Below are positions 1-4,988 of a stretch of DNA of 11,352 nucleotides, piece after piece. This DNA is from CAZGYE01 sp964530165. Lineage in GTDB: Bacteria > Planctomycetota > Planctomycetia > Planctomycetales > Planctomycetaceae. The notes beneath the pieces were generated by a model. The model saw only the letters and a program-made list of their open reading frames with translations. It had not been told where the DNA came from and made no database searches. Position 1 is the first letter of the stretch. Each line of letters begins with the position of its first letter. A program made the translations under genes and the position numbers. Location of the stretch: assembly GCA_964530165.1 (NCBI GenBank), contig CAZGYE010000189.1, positions 1 through 11,352 on the forward strand, given 5' to 3'.

Positions 1-199
1 CTACTGCCACTACTGTCTCTTCTGCCACTTCTTCTTCTTCTGCTTCTACTGCCACTTCTGCCACTACTAAATCTACTGGCGCTACTTCTACTACTGAAGC
101 TACTACTTCTTCTACTTTTACTACTTCTTCTACCGCTACTGCATCTACGGCTGCTACTACTACCTCTGCTGCTACTACCTCTTCTACTGCTACAACAGC
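1..199 (-). repeat. Low-complexity GTA/GCA/GAA codon tract
   Basis: The plus strand is a long run of CTACTTCTGC-type triplets. In the minus-strand frame these read as GTA, GCA and GAA codons, giving a Val/Ala/Glu tract that continues past the left edge. The rest of the same gene mostly uses codons ending in C or G, so the tract differs sharply in base composition. It looks like an expanded trinucleotide-type repeat held in frame by selection, and it could be prone to length change. It is not a CRISPR array: there are no fixed repeats or spacers. Confidence 0.85.
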
Positions 200-1210
200 G
201 TCACTGTTATTTGCGGCGTTGAAATCAACATCGACAGCATCAGCAGCGCCGCCGTCTTGCCGTTTGTGTTTTGTTACGGGCTGGGGGGATGCCGCCGCCG
301 GGATCGGAACTGGTTCGGGTGCGCGTCGCGGTTCCTGCTTCCGCGATGGAACAACCCCCTTGCCCCGGCCACGGCGCCGGCGCTTCGAGCGCCGGTGAAT
401 CAACAACCCGGCCAGAGCAGACGCGACGGTAACGGCAATGCCGATTGGTGTCGGATTGAGCTTCGTCAGCGTCCAGGCGACCTTGCCCGCGCCGAGTGCG
501 AAGTCAAGCCAGCCGGAAACTGGCAGGCTGGTTCGCTGGGCGCGTCTGGAACTGGCTTGGACCGCTTGGGGCGTGGGGGCGGTTCGCGGCGCAGCGTTCG
601 AGGCCGGTGGAGACGGTGGAGTAGTAGCGGGGCGAGGTTTTGTTTCGACCGGCGCGAACGGGGTCGCGTTGTCCGGCCGTGTTTCAGGGGCCGCGTCTGG
701 CTTCGGTGATTTCGACGGCGGTTCTTCCGGTGTCGGCTCGAAAACGGGAGGCGTCCGTTCCGCTGGCAGTGCCGAAGCCGGCGGGCGGGTGTCGTTTGCA
801 CGCGGGTTCGTCTCCGCTGGTACGGGAGGTGTGCCGGCTTTCGGCGTCTCTCGCTGCAAGCCGAGTCGGGCAAGAAACCGGTCCGCGCCGGAGAACCCTT
901 GCAAGAGCCGATCGTCAAATAAGAACGCCGGCACGACGCGAATCCGTCGATTCATCTGGGGCATGGCCCGCCGGGGGTCGACCGGAACGATCCGATAACG
1001 ATTCAATAGCGCCGCGCGAAACCCGGCGTCTTGCGACAACGCCTTCCAGAATGCCGCGCATGCCGGACACGATCGCTGCGTCCAGACATACATGATCGAC
1101 TTCTTGGCAACGGCGTCGGAGACTGTGTAGGGGGCGTCGACCAGGGGATAGGTTCGGCCCCCCGACAGCGCGAGGGCGAAGGCCGCGATAAATAGCGTAC
1201 GCATCATCAT
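1..1210 (-). CDS. Exported, membrane-anchored thioredoxin-fold protein with V/A/E-rich tail (3' end outside window)
   Basis: Reading the minus strand from an ATG at 1210 gives an open frame of 403 codons with no stop before the window edge. Residues 1-18 form a signal-peptide-like start (MMMRT then LFIAAFALALS). A thioredoxin-like domain spans about 25-120, with W43, the redox motif CPAC at 48-51 and a candidate cis-proline in VVPAF (P94). Residues 121-225 are Pro/Thr/Ala-rich linker. A hydrophobic segment at about 255-271 is followed by a basic stretch (RRSKRRRR), so the positive-inside rule puts the thioredoxin domain outside and the tail in the cytoplasm. From about 338 the protein is almost only Val, Ala and Glu. 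Its ATG overlaps the stop of the upstream protease gene (ATGA), and AAGAGGG lies about 10 bases before it, so coupled translation is likely. A role as disulfide reductase or isomerase is inferred from CxxC. Starting at the second or third ATG of the ATGATGATG run would change little. Confidence 0.82.
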   Translation of the reverse strand, partial: MMMRTLFIAAFALALSGGRTYPLVDAPYTVSDAVAKKSIMYVWTQRSCPACAAFWKALSQDAGFRAALLNRYRIVPVDPRRAMPQMNRRIRVVPAFLFDDRLLQGFSGADRFLARLGLQRETPKAGTPPVPAETNPRANDTRPPASALPAERTPPVFEPTPEEPPSKSPKPDAAPETRPDNATPFAPVETKPRPATTPPSPPASNAAPRTAPTPQAVQASSRRAQRTSLPVSGWLDFALGAGKVAWTLTKLNPTPIGIAVTVASALAGLLIHRRSKRRRRGRGKGVVPSRKQEPRRAPEPVPIPAAASPQPVTKHKRQDGGAADAVDVDFNAANNSDAVVAVEEVVAAEVVVAAVDAVAVEEVVKVEEVVASVVEVAPVDLVVAEVAVEAEEEEVAEETVVAV

Positions 1211-2202
1211 TTCGTCGTAGCCCTCTTGTGTCTCACGTCCATTCGTTCGACTCTTGTTGCCGCCTGATGTGCGGTTCCGCCCCCGGCCCCGGCGTCGTAA
1301 CCAGGCCGCACGTTTTCGAGCGGAATCTTTTTCAGGGCCTCTTTGCTCGTCTTTCCCTTCGGGTCAAGCAACCATTCGACGCCCGCTTCCTGCGCCCATT
1401 TCTTGACGATTCGAACAGGAACCATCCAGTGGAAGTTGTCGCTGCCGCCTCGGAGTCCGAGCGTAACCATGCCGATCCACTTGCCTTGTTCGTCGGTGAC
1501 CATGCCGCCGGAAGAACCCGGCAGCCCGGCACAATTGATCTGATCGAACGGCTCGCGGGAGAATTCTTCCATCCGGCAACCGACACGCGCGATGTTTCCG
1601 CGCAGCACGGAGGCGGCTCCGATCTCTTGACCGCCTGGCGATCCGGTGTGGATACAGGGCGCGCCGCCGGATGGAATGCGATCGCCGAGATAAAATTCGA
1701 TCGAACAGTCTCGCCAACCTTTGGCCTTCACGCGCAACAGCGCGATGTCTTTCGCCGCATCGACCGAGATCACCTCGGCGAATACCTTTGTCTCTCCAAC
1801 TCGCTCGCCGGTTTCGTCGTCAATCCACTCTTGCAAAATTTCGGCCAACTTGTAGCTGACGGTTGTTTTCTTGTCTCCGTCCGGCGTGACGATCACTTTC
1901 GTCTGCCGCAGGTCTGCGATGACATGATGCGCGGTCAGAACGAAGTTGACCTTTCTCCCGTCAACGAGCCGCGTGATGATCGTTCCCGACCCGCGATCAC
2001 GGTTCGACTTTTTGATTGTTACGGATACGTTTTGCAGGTGTGCGCCGATCTTCTCCGCCTCGGATAACTGCGGCGTCGTTTTGTGCGCTGCCGCTGCCAC
2101 CGCTGGCGCTGTTGGTGGTGCGGTGTCCGGTTTCGGTGGGGCCGCTCCTGCCAAGAGGCCGATCGCTGCGTAGGCCGCTAAAATCATTTTCGTCATCTTC
2201 AT
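1207..2202 (-). CDS. Secreted trypsin-like (S1 family) serine protease
   Basis: The 331-aa product begins with a signal peptide (MKMTKMILAAYAAIGLLAGAA), followed by a Pro/Ala/Thr-rich stretch to about residue 42. The protease domain covers about 55-280. The catalytic triad is visible: His93 in TAHHVI, Asp152 in KDIALLRV and Ser231 in GLPGSSGGM. Upstream GSGTIIT and downstream GMVTLGLRGG also fit the fold of HtrA/DegP-like and other chymotrypsin-fold proteases. No PDZ domain follows. The C-terminus (about 300-331) is Gly-rich then basic. The start at 2202 was chosen because it gives a clean signal peptide, overlaps the hydrolase stop as ATGA, and has AAAGGA upstream; a longer reading frame from 2256 adds only a basic, non-signal-like extension. 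It should act in the periplasm or outside the cell. The substrate is unknown; envelope proteins or the neighbouring thioredoxin protein are possible. Confidence 0.9.
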   Translation of the reverse strand: MKMTKMILAAYAAIGLLAGAAPPKPDTAPPTAPAVAAAAHKTTPQLSEAEKIGAHLQNVSVTIKKSNRDRGSGTIITRLVDGRKVNFVLTAHHVIADLRQTKVIVTPDGDKKTTVSYKLAEILQEWIDDETGERVGETKVFAEVISVDAAKDIALLRVKAKGWRDCSIEFYLGDRIPSGGAPCIHTGSPGGQEIGAASVLRGNIARVGCRMEEFSREPFDQINCAGLPGSSGGMVTDEQGKWIGMVTLGLRGGSDNFHWMVPVRIVKKWAQEAGVEWLLDPKGKTSKEALKKIPLENVRPGYDAGAGGGTAHQAATRVERMDVRHKRATTK

Positions 2203-2816
2203 CGGTTTTTGGTTCCTTTGTTGTTGTGCAGGGTGTCGAGCACGATCGCTTCGCACGCCGCGTGAAATTCCGGTTGGTTGTCCATTTCCGTGTGGCCGGC
2301 TTGGAGGTACGTGGGTCCGTGGTTGATTGTGTCCGCACTCTCAAAGCGCAGATCGTGTCCCGACGGCAGATCGACGCGCTGGCGGAACCAGGTCACGGCC
2401 TGCACGTTACTCGGCACGGCGACATAGAGACGCCGGCCGATGATCGGCGTGCGCTGGATGAGAGATCGCCAGCGGGTCACACTGTAATGGACGGGATCGC
2501 AGAGCACGGCGTGTTTGATGGGGATGCCGAGCTTCTTTAATTCGCGGGCAACGCGAACGAATCCATAGCCGCATCCATAGCTATAGCAAAACATAATGAC
2601 CGCCGGCGGCGGATCGTGACGGCCGAAACGATAAATCCATTCCGCCGTTCCGCGCGGGCTGTCATCCCAGCATTCCCACTCGACGCGCACGCCGGGCGTG
2701 TCGCGGGTCATCTCGTAGACCCGGCCTCCAAGTAATGACATTCCGTTTCCGGCGTTGCCCTTTGTCTGGAGGTTGCCGGACCGGAGCAGGAAGTATGTAT
2801 CGAACAGCTCGCTCAC
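2199..2816 (-). CDS. Alpha/beta-hydrolase fold protein
   Basis: The 205-aa product shows a nucleophile elbow, MFCYSYGCGYG, with Ser79 as likely nucleophile (small-x-Ser-x-Gly, Cys in place of the usual first Gly). A strand ending in VLCDPVH supplies a candidate acid (Asp107), and AGHTEM near the end supplies the candidate catalytic His175. The N-terminal strand TYFLLRSGN and the following helix fit the first strand and oxyanion-loop region of small single-domain hydrolases. There is no signal peptide or membrane segment, so it is probably cytoplasmic unless released by lysis. The GTG start at 2816 has GAAGG six bases ahead and avoids the membrane-protein gene upstream. The frame stays open further up to 3236, but that part is Arg-rich and antiparallel to nothing recognisable. 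It overlaps the protease start by four bases. Esterase or thioesterase activity is likely; the substrate is unknown. An envelope-lipid esterase role in lysis is possible but unproven. Confidence 0.8.
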   Translation of the reverse strand: MSELFDTYFLLRSGNLQTKGNAGNGMSLLGGRVYEMTRDTPGVRVEWECWDDSPRGTAEWIYRFGRHDPPPAVIMFCYSYGCGYGFVRVARELKKLGIPIKHAVLCDPVHYSVTRWRSLIQRTPIIGRRLYVAVPSNVQAVTWFRQRVDLPSGHDLRFESADTINHGPTYLQAGHTEMDNQPEFHAACEAIVLDTLHNNKGTKNR

Positions 2817-2836
2817 CTGGGGCCTTCGGTTGGTTA

Positions 2837-3070
2837 TTAGGGTCGCGCCAGAGTCTCCAACATCTGATCCATTCGCTCTTCGAGGCGAGCGATAGTGATT
2901 TTCAGATCGTTGACGGTTTCCGTCACATGGTGCTGCCATTCGATGCACTCGGTCAATTGATTCATCGCACAGCGCTGGTTGCCCGTCTTGGTGGGGGCCA
3001 GCTTGATGACCACGGTTGCCAACACGACGCAGACCGAGGCGAGTGCAACACCGTCGCCGAGGCTCAACAT
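2837..3070 (-). CDS. Small membrane protein with coiled coil, possible holin or lysis accessory
   Basis: The 77-aa product has one N-terminal hydrophobic segment at about residues 8-24 (VALASVCVVLATVVIKL). A polar helical region at about 36-74 follows, with heptad-like hydrophobic spacing (DLKITIARLEERMDQML) that suggests a coiled coil. It has three cysteines (14, 34, 42), one of them in the membrane segment. The stop is followed by a short gap before the hydrolase gene. Single-span, coiled-coil proteins of this size are common beside phage lysis genes, but the shape alone does not prove holin activity. It could instead be a scaffold or anchor for the enzymes encoded downstream. I do not recognise a specific family. 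Confidence 0.72.
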   Translation of the reverse strand: MLSLGDGVALASVCVVLATVVIKLAPTKTGNQRCAMNQLTECIEWQHHVTETVNDLKITIARLEERMDQMLETLARP

Positions 3071-3346
3071 GGACCTCCTCCCGGTGCTCGGTCGTCAAGG
3101 CGAGCGCCCGCATAATAAGTTGCTCGATTTTCATTCCGCGACATGACGCATTGCGGCGGGAATAGATATTGAGATAGTGGGGCGGCCTAGCTAGAGGCAG
3201 GGGTGCCCGATGACGTGAAGTGGGGAAGGGTCTCACAATGTCAGGATGTGGTCAAGGCGTGCGCGCGGATTTCGCCGGAACGTTGGGTCACGGCTTCGGT
3301 TGCGTCGATGCGTCGGAATCGGGAACCCGCGCAGCCAACAGGTGTA
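3071..3346. other. Spacer upstream of the minus-strand operon, no convincing gene
   Basis: Apart from the ribosome-binding site at its left end, I see no reliable gene here. The minus-strand promoter should lie in it. AT-richer sequence at about 3160-3180 (CTATCTCAATATCTATT on the minus strand) is the only candidate -10 zone, and no good -35 accompanies it. A plus-strand ATG at 3238 with GGGGAAGGG ahead of it looks translatable, but its product has no protein-like character. Confidence 0.4.
3073..3081 (-). promoter_or_regulatory. Very strong ribosome-binding site of the small membrane protein
   Basis: On the minus strand GGAGGAGGT lies two bases before the ATG at 3070, with GGAGG at a normal distance. 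It is the closest match to the anti-Shine-Dalgarno consensus in the window. It fixes the start of the 77-aa gene and suggests that this protein is made at a higher level than its neighbours. Confidence 0.75.
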
Positions 3347-3679
3347 TCAGGCGCGCTTGCCCGTTTTATGTCGCCGCTTGTCGCGCGGCAGCATTCGCGC
3401 GGGATCAAGACCAAGTGCGACAAGCAGGGGAGTCAGCGTGGACGTATTCAACCCCCGCCCGTCGTGTGAGCGCGCACGGGCCGTCCGCATCGTGCGCAGT
3501 ATCTCGTTCTGGAGGCGAGACTTGCGAGCGGCTCGAGCAAGTCCATGTTGTCGGGATCGCGGAAACGTGGTAGCGTCCGAGCGAAGCTGAGCCAGTGCGA
3601 TCGTGGTCAAGGATTGACGGAGCAAGCCGGCGGCTGCTCTGGGACTTCGCATTCGCGCTTCCACGGATGTTGCCCGCAT
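3347..3679 (-). CDS. Small basic hypothetical protein
   Basis: The 110-aa product is rich in Arg and Ala. Its C-terminal half looks like genuine protein: a helix (KSRLQNEILRTMRTARA), then LNTSTLTPLLVALGLDPARM and a Lys/Arg-rich end (RDKRRHKTGKRA). The helix-turn-helix-like rhythm and positive charge would suit a small DNA-binding regulator, but no family is recognised. The start is uncertain: ATG at 3679 lies inside a dyad, ATG at 3652 is an alternative, and neither has a clear ribosome-binding site. It reads in the same direction as the operon below it and may be its first gene. Overlapping plus-strand frames have less protein-like composition. Confidence 0.42.
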   Translation of the reverse strand: MRATSVEARMRSPRAAAGLLRQSLTTIALAQLRSDATTFPRSRQHGLARAARKSRLQNEILRTMRTARARSHDGRGLNTSTLTPLLVALGLDPARMLPRDKRRHKTGKRA

Positions 3680-3688
3680 GGATGCGGG
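3673..3688. promoter_or_regulatory. Operator-like dyad in the divergent region
   Basis: CCCGCAT and ATGCGGG face each other across two bases, giving a compact 16-bp palindrome. It sits about 95 bases before the first well-supported plus-strand gene and over the possible ATG of the small basic minus-strand protein. That is where a repressor controlling divergent transcription would bind. The evidence is the symmetry and position only. Confidence 0.3.
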
Positions 3689-3728
3689 GGTCGCGCTGCG
3701 CTCAGTGGCTATCCCGTCTCACGTCACC

Positions 3729-3749
3729 GCGACTTTTGGTCGCCCGACC
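3729..3749. promoter_or_regulatory. Two overlapping short inverted repeats
   Basis: GCGAC-TTTTG-GTCGC (3729-3743) and GGTCG-CC-CGACC (3738-3749) share bases, so only one hairpin could form at a time. They lie 30-50 bases ahead of the ATG at 3782, in what should be the leader of the plus-strand operon. Arms of five bases occur often by chance in GC-rich DNA, so this is a weak call. Confidence 0.2.
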
Positions 3750-3781
3750 GCACGAATTCGCAAGCCAGCCAAGATGCCACT

Positions 3782-4114
3782 ATGTCACCGTCGCCACCGC
3801 CACCGCCATCGCCCAGCGGGTCAGAGGACCTGCGCTGGCGGCAGTACCAGGCAGCGGCGCAGCGTGCGCGGCAAGGCGAATTTGTTCCGTCGCCGGCGCG
3901 CATCGCGGTGGTGTGCGCGCAGATTCAGAGCGAATGGACCGAACAACAATTGCGTCGAGCGGTCCACGGCATTCCGAACAGACGGGGGCACGGTCTGGTG
4001 GTGCCGAGAGAGACGCCGTATGTCCCTCGCGTCTACCGCGTGGATACCGTCAGTGCGGCACGGGCCAAGCTCCTCCGATCAATCGACGCAGATACGGTTG
4101 ATGAGCACGACTAG
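3782..4114 (+). CDS. Small hypothetical protein, first gene of plus-strand module
   Basis: The 110-aa product has a Pro/Ser-rich start (MSPSPPPPPSPSGSED) and then a helical, globular-looking region at about 17-110. This includes RQYQAAAQRARQGEF, an IAVVCAQIQSEWTEQQLRRA segment and a basic middle, and it ends in an acidic tail (DADTVDEHD). Short proteins with an I-Q-x-x-W-x-E-style helix occur in planctomycete genomes as uncharacterised proteins, but that is recollection rather than a search. The ATG at 3782 was preferred because the upstream part of the same frame is Ser/Arg/Cys-rich noise; the ribosome-binding site is weak (AAG only). The stop is two dozen bases before the Gly-Ser microprotein, in the same reading frame but separated by TAG and TGA. 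Confidence 0.62.
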   Translation: MSPSPPPPPSPSGSEDLRWRQYQAAAQRARQGEFVPSPARIAVVCAQIQSEWTEQQLRRAVHGIPNRRGHGLVVPRETPYVPRVYRVDTVSAARAKLLRSIDADTVDEHD

Positions 4115-4135
4115 CCGGCAAGGGGATGATGGCCG

Positions 4136-4252
4136 ATGGGCAGCGGCTCTGGCAGCGGAAGCGGATCGGGATCAGGCCACGGATCAGGCAGCGGATCGGG
4201 ATCAGGCACCGGCGGCGTTGACGAGTTGCTGCTGATGCTGGGTGTGAGTTGA
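4136..4252 (+). CDS. Gly-Ser repeat microprotein (38 aa)
   Basis: A short frame from ATG at 4136 to TGA at 4252 encodes Met followed by alternating Gly-Ser dipeptides up to about residue 24, broken by one His at 15 and one Thr at 25. A non-repetitive end follows, GGVDELLLMLGVS. AAGGGG at 4120-4125 is ten bases ahead of the ATG, a good ribosome-binding position. The next gene starts 16 bases after the stop. The other frames through this repeat give unremarkable Arg/Ile- or Ala-rich peptides, whereas this one keeps a strict Gly/Ser pattern with mixed Gly and Ser codons, which suggests selection on the peptide. The hydrophobic, acidic C-terminus could be a docking helix on a flexible linker. No family or function is recognised. 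Confidence 0.55.
   Translation: MGSGSGSGSGSGSGHGSGSGSGSGTGGVDELLLMLGVS
4160..4207 (+). repeat. Direct repeat inside the Gly-Ser microprotein
   Basis: AGCGGATCGGGATCAGGC occurs at 4160-4177 and again, identically, at 4190-4207, a 30-base period. Ten codons separate the copies, so duplication keeps the frame. This points to growth of the Gly-Ser tract by tandem duplication. Confidence 0.8.
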
Positions 4253-4268
4253 GTCAAGAGGGCTGAGT

Positions 4269-4613
4269 GTGAGCAACTTTCACGTTGCACCTGGTGAGCT
4301 AGTTCGTGGAACCGGCAGCACGACCGGCACGGGCGATGTGGAGCTGATCGCTGCGCCGGGCGCTGGCTGGTACTTGCACGTCACCGCGATCGTGCTCTCC
4401 AACAGCTCGGCAACGGCCGTCTTGGTGGACCTCAAGGAAAACGGTACGACCGTTTGGGAAGGCATCCCGGTCCCGGCCGGCAACCGCGGCTGCGTGATCT
4501 CATTGCCGGAAGGCGGCCTCAGACTCGGCTACAACAAGGCGGCGCAGTTCGCATCGAAGACGGCCGTTGCGACCGTCTACTGCAACGTCGCCGGCTTCAA
4601 GGTGCAAGAATAA
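4269..4613 (+). CDS. Small beta-rich protein, putative virion decoration or fibre component
   Basis: The 114-aa product has alternating hydrophobic residues in many short strands, for example YLHVTAIVLSNSS, AVLVDLKENG and ATVYCNVAGFKV, separated by Gly/Asn/Thr turns. There is no signal peptide, membrane segment or enzyme motif. This fits a small beta-sandwich of the kind that decorates phage heads or forms fibre knobs, but no specific family is recognised and virion location is inferred only from its place ahead of the packaging genes. The GTG start at 4269 has AAGAGGG six bases ahead. The next gene begins three bases after its stop. Confidence 0.75.
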   Translation: MSNFHVAPGELVRGTGSTTGTGDVELIAAPGAGWYLHVTAIVLSNSSATAVLVDLKENGTTVWEGIPVPAGNRGCVISLPEGGLRLGYNKAAQFASKTAVATVYCNVAGFKVQE

Positions 4614-4616
4614 ACG

Positions 4617-4922
4617 ATGAAAAAGATTGTAGCTCGTGTTGTGCGTTGGTTTCGGCGCTGGTTTTCCTCCTCCCCACCAGTCGCGCAACCAAGGTTGCGT
4701 TGCGATTTCAAGCCCTGCGGTGAGGATGCCTTTGCGTTTATCGCGTGGGGCCGAAACAGGGAGCAGCAGCAGGCGAACGCCTGTCAGAAGCACATCGACG
4801 AAGCATGGTTGGCCGCGCAAAATCAGATTGCGGTCGGGCTGTGCTTTTGGATTCAGGACAAACCAAAAACCAGCGGGGAACGCCGGAGGTTCAACGCAGT
4901 AGGGGTGACGGTCCAGGAGTAG
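4617..4922 (+). CDS. Small Cys/His protein with amphipathic N-terminus
   Basis: The 101-aa product starts with a basic aromatic amphipathic helix (MKKIVARVVRWFRRWF). Four possible zinc ligands follow: Cys29 and Cys34 in CDFKPC, and Cys56 and His59 in CQKH. A-F-I-A-W-G lies between the pairs, as the strand between the two halves of a zinc-ribbon-like fold would. The C-terminal third is Lys/Arg-rich and ends without a recognised motif. The gene follows the previous one by three bases and its end overlaps a longer open frame of the methyltransferase gene in another register. Zinc binding is inferred from spacing alone; function unknown. Confidence 0.68.
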   Translation: MKKIVARVVRWFRRWFSSSPPVAQPRLRCDFKPCGEDAFAFIAWGRNREQQQANACQKHIDEAWLAAQNQIAVGLCFWIQDKPKTSGERRRFNAVGVTVQE

Positions 4923-4956
4923 CAACCGAGACGGCGGGCGGCGCTCCAAGCCGAAT

Positions 4957-4988
4957 CACCCCATGCAAGGCAACACACCCCATGCAAG
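4957..4988 (+). repeat. 13-bp direct repeat carrying two alternative ATG starts
   Basis: CACCCCATGCAAG occurs at 4957-4969 and 4976-4988, a 19-base period. Each copy contains an ATG. Because 19 is not a multiple of three, the two starts read different frames: the second (4982) opens the methyltransferase and the first (4963) opens an acidic 38-codon frame ending at 5079. Confidence 0.75.

Noticed and set aside
1..199. CRISPR array or tandem satellite
   Set aside because: There is no constant repeat with unique spacers. The triplets keep an open reading frame and continue the thioredoxin-fold gene.
257..1095. Plus-strand open frames of about 150-190 codons (257-709, 438-998, 640-1095)
   Set aside because: They are antisense to the thioredoxin-fold gene, have Arg/Gly/Ser-rich products with no motif, and lack ribosome-binding sites. 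The minus-strand frame has a signal peptide, CPAC and a membrane segment.
1228..2067. 279-codon plus-strand open frame
   Set aside because: It is antisense to the serine protease, whose full catalytic triad is visible. The product is a typical shadow of a GC-rich gene.
3064..3144. 26-codon minus-strand frame ending just inside the membrane-protein gene
   Set aside because: Much of its C-terminus is simply the translation of the strong ribosome-binding site, and no conserved feature is visible.
2817..3236. N-terminal extension of the alpha/beta-hydrolase frame
   Set aside because: The extra 140 codons are Arg-rich without motifs and overlap the 77-aa membrane-protein gene. The GTG at 2816 has its own ribosome-binding site and matches the start of the fold.
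3238..3573. Plus-strand frame with GGGGAAGGG ahead of its ATG
   Set aside because: The ribosome-binding site is good, but the product is Ala/Arg/Ser/Cys-rich with no fold-like pattern and competes with the more protein-like minus-strand frame. It remains a minor possibility.
4745..4981. Upstream extension of the methyltransferase frame
   Set aside because: It overlaps the Cys/His gene and gives a low-information Gly/Arg-rich segment. The ATG at 4982 leads directly into the usual basic tail and ParB-like domain.
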